Source: Pseudohaliea sp964438205 (GTDB lineage Bacteria > Pseudomonadota > Gammaproteobacteria > Pseudomonadales > Halieaceae). From it: a stretch of 64,000 nt of DNA. Positions 40,725 to 49,574 of this stretch are shown here, in pieces. The DNA lies in the NCBI GenBank assembly GCA_964438205.1, contig CAYTJQ010000001.1, positions 38,857 to 102,856 on the forward strand. Direction: 5' to 3'. A program made the position numbers and the translations under genes. Below the pieces are notes generated by a model. It was given only the letters and a program-made list of their open reading frames with translations. It was not told where the DNA came from and searched no databases. Positions within the stretch are counted from its first letter, which is position 1; each line of letters begins with the position of its first letter.

Positions 40725-43295
40725 GTGAGCCCCGTGGCGGCCAGCAACGGCAACGACCAGCACACCCCAATGATGCGCCAGTACCTGGCGATCAAGCGCG
40801 AGCACCCGAACGAGCTGGTGTTCTACCGCATGGGCGACTTCTACGAGCTGTTCTACGACGACGCCAAGCGCGCGGCGAAGCTGCTGGACATCACCCTCAC
40901 GGCGCGCGGCAAATCCGCCGGCGAGGCCATCCCCATGGCCGGCGTACCCTACCACGCGGCCGAGAGCTACCTGGCCCGGCTGGTCAGGGCCGGCGAGGCC
41001 GTCGCCATCGCCGAGCAGATCGGCGACCCGGCCGAGAGCAAGGGGCCGGTGGAGCGGCGCGTGGTGCGCATCGTCACGCCGGGCACGCTCTCCGACGAGG
41101 CGCTGCTCGATGAGCGCAGGGACCAGCTGATCCTCGCCATCACCGCCCGCGCGGAAGACTACGGCATCGCCCACCTCGACCTCTCCAGCGGCACCTTCCG
41201 GGTGCTCGAAGTGTCCGGGGAGGAGGCGCTGCTCGGGGAGCTCGAGCGCCTGGACCCGGCGGAGCTGCTCTACGACGAAAACGTCGGCAACGCCCTGGTT
41301 ACCGCGCGCCGCGGCGCCCGCTCGCAGCCCGCCTGGGAGTTCGACCTGGAGAGCGCGCGCCGGGCCCTGAAGGAACAGTTCCAGACCCGCGACCTCGCCG
41401 GCTTCGGCTGCGAGGACCTGACCCTCGCCCTGGGCGCCGCCGGCTGCCTGCTGCAGTACGTGAAGGACACGCAGCGCTCGAACCTGCCCCACATCACGGC
41501 GCTCGCCGTGGAACGGCGCAGCGACAGCGTCGTCCTCGATGCCGCCACGCGCCGCAACCTGGAGATCGACCGCAACCTCGCCGGCGGCGAGGAGCACACG
41601 CTGCGCTGGGTCATGGACCGCTGCGCCACGGTCATGGGCAGCCGGCTGTTGCGCCGCTGGCTGCACCGCCCGCTGACGGACCGGGCGGAGCTCGCCGCCC
41701 GCCAGGACGCGGTGGACGCCCTCCTCGACGGGCATCGCTACGAGGACCTGCGCGAGCGCCTGAAGCCCATCGGCGACGTCGAGCGCATCCTCACCCGGAT
41801 CGCCCTGCGCTCGGCACGCCCCCGCGACCTCACCCGGCTGCAGGTCGCCCTCGAAGCCGTGCCCGGGCTCGCCGCGGATCTCGCCGACCGGGACGCGGCG
41901 CGGCTCGCCGTCCTGCGCGAGGCCCTCGGTGATTTCCCGGCGCTGCGTGACACCCTGGCCCGCGCGCTGGTAGAGAACCCGCCGGCGGTGATCCGCGACG
42001 GCGGCGTCATCGCCGACGGCTTCGATGCCGAGCTGGACGAGCTGCGCGCCGTCTCCACCCACGCCGGCGACACGCTGGTGGCCATCGAGCAGCGCGAGCG
42101 CGAGGCCACGGGGCTGTCCACGCTGAAGGTGGGCTACAACCGGGTGCACGGCTACTACATCGAGATCAGCCGCGCCCAGGCGAAGGACGCACCGGCGCGC
42201 TACACCCGGCGCCAGACGCTGAAGAACGCCGAGCGTTTCATCACCCCGGAGCTGAAGACCTTCGAGGACAGGGCCCTGTCGAGCAGGAGCCGGGCCCTGG
42301 CGCGGGAAAAGGCGCTCTACGACGGCCTGCTGGACCAGCTGAACGAGGCCCTGGGGCCCCTGAAGACCTCGGCCGCGGCCATCGCCGAGCTGGACGTACT
42401 TGCCAACCTCGCCGAGCGCGCCGACGCCCTCGAACTCAGCCGCCCTGAGCTCGTCGACGAGGCCGTTTTCGAGGTGAGCCAGGGCCGGCACCTGGTGGTG
42501 GAGCAGGTGATCGACGAGCCCTTCATCGCCAATGACGCGCTCCTGAACGACGAGCGGCGCATGCTCCTCATCACCGGGCCGAACATGGGCGGCAAGTCCA
42601 CCTACATGCGCCAGAACGCGATCATCGCCCTGCTCGCCCACAGCGGCAGCCGGGTGCCGGCGGCGGCCGCACGGCTGGGCGTCATGGACCGGATCTTCAC
42701 CCGCATCGGCGCCGCCGACGACCTCGCCAGCGGCCGCTCCACCTTCATGGTGGAAATGACCGAGACGGCGAACATCCTGCACAACGCCACCCCGCGCAGC
42801 CTCGTGCTGATGGACGAGATCGGCCGCGGCACCAGCACCTTCGACGGCCTCAGCCTGGCCTGGGCCGCCGCCGTGCACCTCGCGCGCAGCGTGCGCGCCT
42901 TCACCTTCTTCGCCACCCATTACTTCGAACTGACCGTGCTGCCGGAGAGCTGCCCGACCATGGTCAACGTGCACCTGGACGCCACCGAGCACCGCGATCA
43001 CGTGGTGTTCCTGCACCAGATCCAGGCCGGCCCGGCGAGCAAGAGCTTCGGGCTGCAGGTGGCGAAGCTCGCCGGGGTGCCGCCGGTGGTGCTCGCCGCG
43101 GCGGCGGAGAAGCTGCGCGAACTGGAGGCCGGCCGCGCCTCCACCGCCCCCGCGCCGGCCCCGGCGCAGAGCGACCTGTTCTCGGATCCGGCGCGCCACC
43201 CGGTACTCGCCGAGCTGCGCGAGCTGGATGTCGACGCCCTGTCCCCGCGGGAGGCCCTCGCGCTGCTGTACGCGCTGCGCGAGCGGCTCGACTGA
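40725..43295 (+). CDS. mutS: DNA mismatch repair protein MutS
   Basis: An 856-residue mismatch sensor, full length. The mismatch-binding Phe39-x-Glu41 lies in MGDFYELFYDD. The ATPase has GPNMGGKST (Walker A), LVLMDEIGRGTSTFDG (Walker B plus signature) and FATHYFEL. QSDLF, about 37 residues before the end, resembles a beta-clamp binding motif. The start is GTG at 40725, with a second GTG nine bases on. A TACAAT at 40702-40707 is a possible -10. fdxA follows, as in many gammaproteobacteria. Confidence 0.97.
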   Translation: MSPVAASNGNDQHTPMMRQYLAIKREHPNELVFYRMGDFYELFYDDAKRAAKLLDITLTARGKSAGEAIPMAGVPYHAAESYLARLVRAGEAVAIAEQIGDPAESKGPVERRVVRIVTPGTLSDEALLDERRDQLILAITARAEDYGIAHLDLSSGTFRVLEVSGEEALLGELERLDPAELLYDENVGNALVTARRGARSQPAWEFDLESARRALKEQFQTRDLAGFGCEDLTLALGAAGCLLQYVKDTQRSNLPHITALAVERRSDSVVLDAATRRNLEIDRNLAGGEEHTLRWVMDRCATVMGSRLLRRWLHRPLTDRAELAARQDAVDALLDGHRYEDLRERLKPIGDVERILTRIALRSARPRDLTRLQVALEAVPGLAADLADRDAARLAVLREALGDFPALRDTLARALVENPPAVIRDGGVIADGFDAELDELRAVSTHAGDTLVAIEQREREATGLSTLKVGYNRVHGYYIEISRAQAKDAPARYTRRQTLKNAERFITPELKTFEDRALSSRSRALAREKALYDGLLDQLNEALGPLKTSAAAIAELDVLANLAERADALELSRPELVDEAVFEVSQGRHLVVEQVIDEPFIANDALLNDERRMLLITGPNMGGKSTYMRQNAIIALLAHSGSRVPAAAARLGVMDRIFTRIGAADDLASGRSTFMVEMTETANILHNATPRSLVLMDEIGRGTSTFDGLSLAWAAAVHLARSVRAFTFFATHYFELTVLPESCPTMVNVHLDATEHRDHVVFLHQIQAGPASKSFGLQVAKLAGVPPVVLAAAAEKLRELEAGRASTAPAPAPAQSDLFSDPARHPVLAELRELDVDALSPREALALLYALRERLD

Positions 43296-43440
43296 GCACA
43301 CCCTGAGCCAGATCAATAAGACGCCATAACAGCGTGATTCGTAGGGCCTTTTCATCTCCGGGTGCCCTTCCCGTGACGTCCCCTGGCGGCTAAACTAGCG
43401 CCGTTTTCGAATTTGCCAGCAACAAAAGGCGGTGAGTGGT

Positions 43441-43764
43441 ATGACGTTCGTAGTAGGCGAGGACTGCATCAACTGCAAGCACACGGACTGCGTCGAGGTG
43501 TGCCCCGTGGACTGCTTCTACGAGGGTCCGAATTTCCTGGTGATCCACCCGGACGAGTGCATCGACTGTGCCCTGTGCGAGCCGGAATGCCCGGTGGATG
43601 CCATCTTCTCCGAGGACGAGCTGCCGGAAGACCAGCAGGCGTTCCTGGAGCTGAATGCGGAACTCGCCGAGGTCTGGCCGAACATTACCGAGATGAAGGA
43701 CGCGCTGCCCGACGCCGAGGAATGGGCGGGCAAGCCGAACAAGCTGGAACTGCTCCAGCGCTGA
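43441..43764 (+). CDS. fdxA: Seven-iron ferredoxin FdxA
   Basis: A 107-residue ferredoxin with one 3Fe-4S and one 4Fe-4S cluster. The cysteine pattern (9, 12, 17, 21, 25 and 40, 43, 46, 50) follows the Azotobacter FdI type. The C-terminal extension (EDELPEDQQAFLELNAELA) is also characteristic. It transfers electrons at low potential in the cytoplasm. It has its own 145-base upstream region after mutS and converges on rpoS with 42 bases between the stops. Confidence 0.96.
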   Translation: MTFVVGEDCINCKHTDCVEVCPVDCFYEGPNFLVIHPDECIDCALCEPECPVDAIFSEDELPEDQQAFLELNAELAEVWPNITEMKDALPDAEEWAGKPNKLELLQR

Positions 43765-43806
43765 TACCAGCCCCGGGGCTCCCCGCCCCGGCGCGCTGCC
43801 GGCCGG

Positions 43807-44826
43807 CTAGTGCAGTAGCGCGTCCACGGAGAGGCCCTGGCGCTCCATGATGCGGCGCAGCCGCTTGAGCGCCTCCACCTGGATCTGCCGAACCCGCTCC
43901 CGGGTCAGGCCGATCTCCTGCCCGACTTCCTCCAGCGTCGCCGTTTCGTGGCCGAGCAGGCCGAAGCGCCGCGCGACCACCTCGCGCTGCTTCTCGTTGA
44001 GTTCCTCCAGCCACTGCACGATACCCTCGGCAATGTCCCGGTCCTGCAGCAGGTCCGAGGGGTCGAGGGCCGTCTCGTCGGCGATGGTGTCGACCACCGC
44101 CGTCTCCGAGTCGGGGCCCAGCGGGGCGTCCATGGAGGCGATACGCTCGTTGAGGCCGAGCAGTCGCGTGACCTCTTCCACCGGCTTGTCGAGCATGTCG
44201 GCGATCTCTTCCGCGCTCGGCTCGTGGTCCAGCTTCTGGGTCAGTTCCCGCGCCGCGCGCAGGTAGACATTGAGTTCCTTGACCACGTGGATCGGCAGGC
44301 GGATGGTGCGGGTCTGGTTCATGATGGCCCGCTCCATGGTCTGGCGGATCCACCAGGTGGCATAGGTCGAGAAGCGGAAGCCGCGCTCCGGGTCGAACTT
44401 CTCCACCGCCCGCATGAGGCCGAGGTTACCCTCCTCGATGAGATCCAGGAGCGACAGGCCGCGGTGCAGGTAGCGGCGGGCGATCTTCACCACGAGCCGG
44501 AGGTTGCTTTCGATCATGCGCTTGCGGGCCGCCTCGTCGCCGGCGAGGGCGAGGCGCGCGAAGTGCTTCTCCTCGTCCGCCGTCAGCAGCGGCGAGAAGC
44601 CGATTTCGCTCAGGTAGAGTTGCGTGGCGTCGAGGCTGCGTTCATTGCCGCCCGCCTCGAACACCTCGTTGTCACCGCTGGTGTCGGCGGCGTCGCTGTC
44701 GCCATCCCCGCCGTCCTCCAGGGTGGCAAACGGATTGTCCGCAGACAGGAGTTCCGAGACATCCGCCGGCTGCGGCCCCCCTTTGCGCGCGGTGCCGTTA
44801 CCGTGCGCGGCCTTCGATCTTCCCAT
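43807..44826 (-). CDS. rpoS: RNA polymerase sigma factor RpoS
   Basis: A 339-residue sigma-38. An acidic N-terminal region of about 60 residues precedes DATQLYLSEIGFSPLL (1.2), the MIESNLRLVVKIARRYLHRG segment (2.1-2.2), RGFRFSTYATWWIRQ (2.3-2.4) and the region 4 helix-turn-helix TLEEVGQEIGLTRERVRQIQ. It controls the stationary-phase and general stress response. It follows nlpD by 153 bases; main rpoS promoters often lie inside nlpD. A stable hairpin at 44895-44924 lies in its leader. Confidence 0.96.
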   Translation of the reverse strand: MGRSKAAHGNGTARKGGPQPADVSELLSADNPFATLEDGGDGDSDAADTSGDNEVFEAGGNERSLDATQLYLSEIGFSPLLTADEEKHFARLALAGDEAARKRMIESNLRLVVKIARRYLHRGLSLLDLIEEGNLGLMRAVEKFDPERGFRFSTYATWWIRQTMERAIMNQTRTIRLPIHVVKELNVYLRAARELTQKLDHEPSAEEIADMLDKPVEEVTRLLGLNERIASMDAPLGPDSETAVVDTIADETALDPSDLLQDRDIAEGIVQWLEELNEKQREVVARRFGLLGHETATLEEVGQEIGLTRERVRQIQVEALKRLRRIMERQGLSVDALLH

Positions 44827-44894
44827 AAGAGCGCCAGCGTCCTCTCCGCCCAGTGGCGGATTCGTTTCGATCAGAGACCCCGGGAGAGATTACC

Positions 44895-44924
44895 CAAGGT
44901 GGCTGGGTGTGACAAGCCACCTTG
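44895..44924 (-). other. Perfect 10-bp hairpin in the rpoS leader
   Basis: CAAGGTGGCT and AGCCACCTTG pair exactly with a ten-base loop, 69-98 bases before the rpoS ATG. No T-run follows, so it is unlikely to be an intrinsic terminator of nlpD. A leader hairpin controlling rpoS translation, as seen in enterobacteria with a different sequence, is possible. Confidence 0.6.
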
Positions 44925-44979
44925 ACACACCCTGACACCCCCCGGCCGGCTTAGCACGGCGGGGTATCGTAGCGGGAGC

Positions 44980-45762
44980 CTAGCGCGTTGGCAGCAGGGA
45001 GAGCGGATCGACGGGCTTGCCGTCACGGCGGATCTCGAAGTGCAGCTTGACGCTGTCGGTGCCGCTGCTGCCGCGGGTGGCGATGCGCTGCCCGGCGGCC
45101 ACGTGCTCGCCCTCCCGGACCAGCAGGCGGTCGTTGTGGCCATAGGCACTGAGGTAACGCGCATTGTGGCGGACGATCAGCAGCTGGCCGTAACCGGCGA
45201 TCCCGGCCCCCGCGTAGACCACCCGCCCGGCCGCGCTCGCCCGCACCGGGTCGCCCTTCGCCCCGGCGATGTCGATGCCCTTGTGCACGGTGCTGGAGAA
45301 ACCGCGGGCAACCTTGCCGGCGGCCGGCCAGCGCCAGCTCGCTACCGGCGCCTCCGGCGAGGCCTCTGCCACGGGCCGCGGCGCCGGCGTCGTTGCGGGG
45401 CCCGCCGCGGGCTTCGCGGGGGCCGCGCGCGGCGCTTCCTGCGCCGGCCGCCCGGGCGCGGATGCCACCGCCGGCGGTGCCGGTGCCGCCCGGGCCTTGA
45501 GGTCCAGTTCCTGCCCCGGGTAGATCGTGTACGGCGGCGCAATCCCGTTGCCCGCGGCGAGGCGCCGGTAGTCGAGTCCGAAACGGAAGGCGATGCTGTA
45601 GAGCGTGTCGCCGCGGGCCACGGTGTAGCGGCCGCTGCGGTCGACGCTGCCCGCTGCCCCGCGATCCTCGATCGGCGCCGGGGGGCTGCTGCCACAACCC
45701 GCCGGGCCCAGCAGGAGCCAGAACACCACCGCCACCGCAGCGCTTCCGCGGCCCGGGCCCAT
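44980..45762 (-). CDS. nlpD: NlpD-type LysM/M23 lipoprotein, amidase activator
   Basis: 260 residues. A lipoprotein signal with Cys23 (GPAGCGSS) is followed by a LysM domain (YTVARGDTLYSIAFRFG to PGQELDL), a Pro/Ala linker and an M23 fold from about residue 140 (SSTVHKGIDIAG onward). The last metal motif reads KLHFEIR, so the first His of the HxH pair is lost, as expected for the non-enzymatic NlpD/EnvC group that activates cell-wall amidases at division. It lies three bases after the DUF368 gene and before rpoS. Confidence 0.92.
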   Translation of the reverse strand: MGPGRGSAAVAVVFWLLLGPAGCGSSPPAPIEDRGAAGSVDRSGRYTVARGDTLYSIAFRFGLDYRRLAAGNGIAPPYTIYPGQELDLKARAAPAPPAVASAPGRPAQEAPRAAPAKPAAGPATTPAPRPVAEASPEAPVASWRWPAAGKVARGFSSTVHKGIDIAGAKGDPVRASAAGRVVYAGAGIAGYGQLLIVRHNARYLSAYGHNDRLLVREGEHVAAGQRIATRGSSGTDSVKLHFEIRRDGKPVDPLSLLPTR

Positions 45763-45765
45763 GCT

Positions 45766-46704
45766 TCAGGTGCCCGGGTCGCCCCAGCGCCGCTCCAGCT
45801 GCCAGACCAGGGCGGCGCCCGCGGCCATGAGCAGGAGCGACGGCAGCAGCTGGGGCGCGGCCCCCTGCGCCGCCGCCCAGGCCCCCGGCAGCACCGGCAG
45901 CGCCTGGCCGCCCTCGGCGGCGAGCTTCCAGGGCCAGACGGCGAGCAGCGAACCGGTGAGAAAGCCGGTGAGCAGGGCCATGCACGGCCCGTGGAAGCGC
46001 TGCAGCAGCCAGTGCAGGACGCGCGAGAAGGTGAGCAGGCCGCAGGCCGCGCCGGCAGCAAAGCACCCGAGGGCGACTACGTCGAAGGTCTCCACGGCGG
46101 CGAGAACCCGGTCGTACATGCCGAGCAGCACCAGGATGAAGCTGCCGGACACCCCCGGCAGGATCATGGCGCAGATGGCCAGGAAGCCGGCGAGGAACAG
46201 CCCCGCGGCACCGCCGTCGAGGCGCACGGCCGGCGACAGGGAGACGGCCGCGGCCGCGGCCAGGCCGCCGGCCAGGGCAAGGGTGATCGCGCCGTTCCAG
46301 TGCGGCACCCGGCGCAGCAGCCACAGGGCCGAGCCGGCGATCAGGCCGAAGAAGAACGCCCAGAGCAGCACCGGGTGCGCCTCGAGGAGCCAGCCGATGA
46401 GGTGGGCCAGGGTGGCGACACTGGTGGCAATGCCGGCGAGCAGCACGAGCAGGAAGGCACCGTCCACCCGGCGAAAGGCCTCCCCCCAGCGCCCCGCCAG
46501 GAGCAGGCGCAGCGCGGGCAGGCCGAAGGCGCTCAGGGCGCCGAGGAGCCGGTCATAGATGCCGGTGATGAAGGCGATGGTGCCACCGGAGACGCCCGGC
46601 ACGACATCGGCGGCACCCATGAGCAGGCCGCGGACGAAGATGCCGCCCAGGCCGCCGGTGGCGGGTCGCGGCGAGCTGTCGCCCGCCGGGGGCGCGTCGC
46701 TCAC
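45766..46704 (-). CDS. DUF368 membrane protein, probable polyprenyl-phosphate translocase (PopT-like)
   Basis: 312 residues with eight to nine hydrophobic segments. The family repeats are visible: ADVVPGVSGGTIAFITGIYDRL near the N-terminus and LPGVSGSFILVLLGMYDRVL in the middle. DUF368 proteins are reported to recycle undecaprenyl phosphate across the inner membrane for wall and polysaccharide synthesis. The GTG start overlaps the pcm stop (GTGA). It sits between pcm and nlpD, a place normally without such a gene. Confidence 0.88.
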   Translation of the reverse strand: MSDAPPAGDSSPRPATGGLGGIFVRGLLMGAADVVPGVSGGTIAFITGIYDRLLGALSAFGLPALRLLLAGRWGEAFRRVDGAFLLVLLAGIATSVATLAHLIGWLLEAHPVLLWAFFFGLIAGSALWLLRRVPHWNGAITLALAGGLAAAAAVSLSPAVRLDGGAAGLFLAGFLAICAMILPGVSGSFILVLLGMYDRVLAAVETFDVVALGCFAAGAACGLLTFSRVLHWLLQRFHGPCMALLTGFLTGSLLAVWPWKLAAEGGQALPVLPGAWAAAQGAAPQLLPSLLLMAAGAALVWQLERRWGDPGT

Positions 46705-47363
46705 CGCTGCACCCCGGGGCGCAGGGGCACGAAGCGCACGGCGTCGTAGGTCTCGCTCTGGAAATCCTCGTCCTCCCGGGTGATGACCTTCAGGTACTGC
46801 AGGCCGCCGCCCACCGGCAGCACCAGCCGGCCACCGGGGGCGAGCTGCGCGAGCAGCGCCTCGGGCACCTGCTCCGGCGCCGCGGCGCAGAGGATGCCGT
46901 CGAAGGGGGCTTCCTCCGGCCAGCCGAGCATGCCGTCGCCGTGGCGGAAGCGCACGTTGCGGAGCTTGAGCCGGCGCAGGCGCTTGCGCGACGCCTCGAG
47001 CAGGGGCTTGATGCGCTCCACGGCGTACACCTGGCCCACCAGCTGGGCCAGGATGGCGGTCTGGTAGCCGGAGCCGCTGCCGATCTCGAGCACCCGGTCG
47101 AGGCTGCCGCCGGCAAGCAGCAGGGCCGTCATGCGCGCGACGACGTAGGGCTGGGACAGGGTCTGCTGGTAGCCGATAGGCAGGGCCGTATCCTCGTAGG
47201 CACGGTGCGCCATGGCCTCGTCGAGGAACAGGTGCCGGGGCGTGGAGCGCATGACCTCGAGCACCGCCACATCCTCGATGCCCTGCTCCCGGAGCCGCTC
47301 GATGAGCCGCTCACGGGTGCGCCGCGACGTCATGCCGATACCGGCCAGATCCGGACTGTTCAC
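46701..47363 (-). CDS. pcm: Protein-L-isoaspartate O-methyltransferase
   Basis: A 220-residue SAM-dependent repair enzyme that methylates isoaspartyl residues in aged proteins. Motifs are VMRSTPRHLFLDEAMAHRAY, LPIGYQQTLSQPYVVARM (substrate site) and VLEIGSGSGYQTAIL (SAM loop). A GTG start at 47363 overlaps the truD stop; an internal ATG ten codons on is an alternative. In the usual order surE lies next to pcm, but here truD is directly adjacent. Confidence 0.95.
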   Translation of the reverse strand: MNSPDLAGIGMTSRRTRERLIERLREQGIEDVAVLEVMRSTPRHLFLDEAMAHRAYEDTALPIGYQQTLSQPYVVARMTALLLAGGSLDRVLEIGSGSGYQTAILAQLVGQVYAVERIKPLLEASRKRLRRLKLRNVRFRHGDGMLGWPEEAPFDGILCAAAPEQVPEALLAQLAPGGRLVLPVGGGLQYLKVITREDEDFQSETYDAVRFVPLRPGVQR

Positions 47364-48415
47364 GACCCCGCTTGCTCCTTCTGAGAATAATCCACCAGTT
47401 CGGCGACCACCGCCGTGGCGAAGCTGCCCGTGGCCAGGGTGAAGGCCAGGAACAGCGAGCCATCTTCACAAAACTCCCAGGCAAAGTCACCCGGGATGAC
47501 CCGCGCTGCGCGGTATGCGAGCTCGACCCCGGCCCGTTCCAGGTGGCTGATATCGGCGGCCAGCGGCGCCCAGGCGGCGTCCTGGCGGGCGCGGGCCGGG
47601 GCATCCTCCAGGCGCTCGCCGCGCCCCGGCAGCGGCAGCGCCAGGTGCAGGTCGCCGGCGGCGGCCCGCGCCGCGAGGTCGTCGCTGCCGTCGTGGGCAA
47701 AGAGGCTGCGGCTGCCCGCCAGCTGGCAGACGTCCCCGGGAGCCACGGTGTCCCAGTCCCCGGCGCGGACCCGCTCGGCGAGCAGCGTATTGAAGGCCTG
47801 CGAGCGCAGCGCCGAGAGCAGCATCCCCCGGCGCCCGCGGCCCCGGGGTGGGCGCCCGCCGTCGCGCCAGCGTCGCGCCTGGGCGAGGTTGCTGCCGCCG
47901 CTGCCGAAGCGCTGTTCGCCGAAATAGTTGGGCGCGCCGCGGCAGGCAAGGTCAGCGAGCCGGGGCTCGAGCAGCGCGCGAGCGTCGCCGTCACCGGCAG
48001 CGGCAAGATCGCGCAGGCGCAGGCGGAAGACGTTGCCGCGGTGTACCCCGCGGCGCAGCTTGCGCGGGTGCCGGGCACTCGCGAGCACGACCAGTGCGTC
48101 GTCTTCGGCGAGGAGCGCCGGATCCGGGTCCGCGCGGCCGGGCAGCTGCACGCTGAACCACTGGCTGGTCACGGCATGCCGGTCCTTGCGCCCCGCGTAG
48201 CTGACCGCCTGCGGCGCCACGGCCGCCCAGCGCGCGATGCGCCGGGCCACTTCCTCGCTGTCGAGGCCGCGCTTGCGCAGCTGGAGGAACAGGTGCTCGC
48301 CGCTGCCCTCGGGTTCGAAGCCGAGCAGTTCGTCCACCTGGAAGTCCTCCGGCAGGACGCGCAGCCGGGCCCTCGCCGCGGCCGGGCCCCGCGGCGAGGG
48401 CCGGGGGTCGTTCAC
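47360..48415 (-). CDS. truD: tRNA pseudouridine(13) synthase TruD
   Basis: A 351-residue pseudouridine synthase acting on U13 of tRNA-Glu. The catalytic Asp lies in YAGRKDRHAVTSQWFS. The family-specific NYFGEQRFG and the AFNTLLAERV segment are present, and length is standard. The GTG start overlaps the ispF stop by four bases (GTGA), and its own stop overlaps the pcm start in the same way. Confidence 0.95.
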   Translation of the reverse strand: MNDPRPSPRGPAAARARLRVLPEDFQVDELLGFEPEGSGEHLFLQLRKRGLDSEEVARRIARWAAVAPQAVSYAGRKDRHAVTSQWFSVQLPGRADPDPALLAEDDALVVLASARHPRKLRRGVHRGNVFRLRLRDLAAAGDGDARALLEPRLADLACRGAPNYFGEQRFGSGGSNLAQARRWRDGGRPPRGRGRRGMLLSALRSQAFNTLLAERVRAGDWDTVAPGDVCQLAGSRSLFAHDGSDDLAARAAAGDLHLALPLPGRGERLEDAPARARQDAAWAPLAADISHLERAGVELAYRAARVIPGDFAWEFCEDGSLFLAFTLATGSFATAVVAELVDYSQKEQAGS

Positions 48416-48891
48416 GGTGCCGCGGGGACCAGCAGTACCACCGCGTGGGCGGCGATGCCCTCGCGGCGGCCGCAGAAGCCCAGGCCCTCGGTGGTCGTGG
48501 CCTTGACGTTGACGGCCCCGGGGTCGACGGTGCAATCCGCTGCAATGCGCTCGACCATGGTGCCGATGTGGGCCGCCAGCCGCGGCGCCTGGGCAATGAC
48601 CGTGACGTCGACGTTGCCGAGGATGAAGCCCGCGGCCTGCACCTGCGCCATCACCCGCCGCAGCAGGTCGCGGCTGTCCGCCCCGGCCCAGGCCGGGTCG
48701 TCGTCGGGGAAATGGCGGCCGATGTCGCCGGCGCCGATGGCGCCGAGGAGCGCGTCGCAAAAGGCGTGCAGGACGACGTCACCGTCAGAGTGCGCGGCGA
48801 GCCCCTGCGCGTGCGCGATGCGCACACCGCCGAGCATCACGTGATCCCCTTCGCAGAAGCGGTGCACATCGTAGCCGTGGCCGATACGCAT
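48412..48891 (-). CDS. ispF: 2-C-methyl-D-erythritol 2,4-cyclodiphosphate synthase
   Basis: A 159-residue enzyme forming the cyclic diphosphate in the MEP isoprenoid pathway. The opening RIGHGYDVHRF carries the zinc Asp and His, AHSDGDVVLHAFCDALLGA is the second metal/substrate segment, and the end has KATTTEGLGFCGRREGIAAHA. The ATG shares one base with the ispD stop (TGATG), placing it directly after its pathway neighbour. Confidence 0.97.
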   Translation of the reverse strand: MRIGHGYDVHRFCEGDHVMLGGVRIAHAQGLAAHSDGDVVLHAFCDALLGAIGAGDIGRHFPDDDPAWAGADSRDLLRRVMAQVQAAGFILGNVDVTVIAQAPRLAAHIGTMVERIAADCTVDPGAVNVKATTTEGLGFCGRREGIAAHAVVLLVPAAP

Positions 48892-49574
48892 CAGTCGCTC
48901 TCCTCCGCCGCCAGCAGGCAGCGCGCCAATAGCAGGTCTTCCACCGTGGTCACCTTGAGGTTGCTGCGCGGGCCCGGCACCAGGCCCACCGGGTAGCCGG
49001 CGGCCTCCATGGCGGAGGCCTCGTCGGTCACGGCGCCGGCGCTCGCGAGCGCCGCGGCGAGCTCGCCGAGGCGGAACAGCTGCGGCGTCTGCGCGAGCCA
49101 CAGCCGGCGCCGGTCCTCCGTGGCGGCGACGGTCCTGCCGTCATCGCTGCGCTTGACCGTGTCGCTCACGGGCTGGGCGAGAATGGCACCCACACCGCTG
49201 GCCGCCACCGCATCGATGAGGGCGCCAAGGCTCTGCGGGCGGAGGCAGGGCCGCGCGGCATCGTGGACCAGTACCCAGTCGTCGGCGGCGGCCCGCTCGC
49301 TCAGCGCGGCCAGCCCCGCGGCCACGGAGTCGGCGCGCTCCGCCCCGCCCTCCACCAGCATGACCCGCGGGTCGCGCAGGCAGGCAAGGCCCGCGGCGCG
49401 CTCGTCACCGGCGCGCAGGGCCACGGCGACGCCCTGTACCCGGGCGTCGGCGAGCAGCGCGCGGAGGCTGTGCTCGAGCAGGGTGCGGCCGGCGATCTCG
49501 AGGTACTGCTTGGGCAGCGCGGCACCCAGGCGGCTGCCGATGCCCGCGGCGGGAATCACGCCCCAGCAGTTCAC
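48891..49574 (-). CDS. ispD: 2-C-methyl-D-erythritol 4-phosphate cytidylyltransferase
   Basis: A 227-residue CTP-dependent enzyme of the MEP pathway. The nucleotide-binding PAAGIGSRLGAALPKQYLE, then VLVHDAARPCL and TDEASAMEAAGYPV are diagnostic. The GTG start overlaps the ftsB stop (GTGA), and its stop overlaps ispF, so two consecutive-pathway enzymes are translationally coupled. Confidence 0.97.
   Translation of the reverse strand: MNCWGVIPAAGIGSRLGAALPKQYLEIAGRTLLEHSLRALLADARVQGVAVALRAGDERAAGLACLRDPRVMLVEGGAERADSVAAGLAALSERAAADDWVLVHDAARPCLRPQSLGALIDAVAASGVGAILAQPVSDTVKRSDDGRTVAATEDRRRLWLAQTPQLFRLGELAAALASAGAVTDEASAMEAAGYPVGLVPGPRSNLKVTTVEDLLLARCLLAAEESD

Noticed and set aside
40701..43355. 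884-codon open frame on the minus strand opposite mutS
   Set aside because: It lacks recognisable motifs, is His/Gly/Arg-rich as expected for the antisense of a GC-rich gene, and mutS on the other strand is unambiguous.
47360..48760. Extended truD starting inside ispF
   Set aside because: The frame upstream of 48415 is antisense-like and overlaps ispF; the GTG at 48415 with the GTGA junction gives a normal TruD length.
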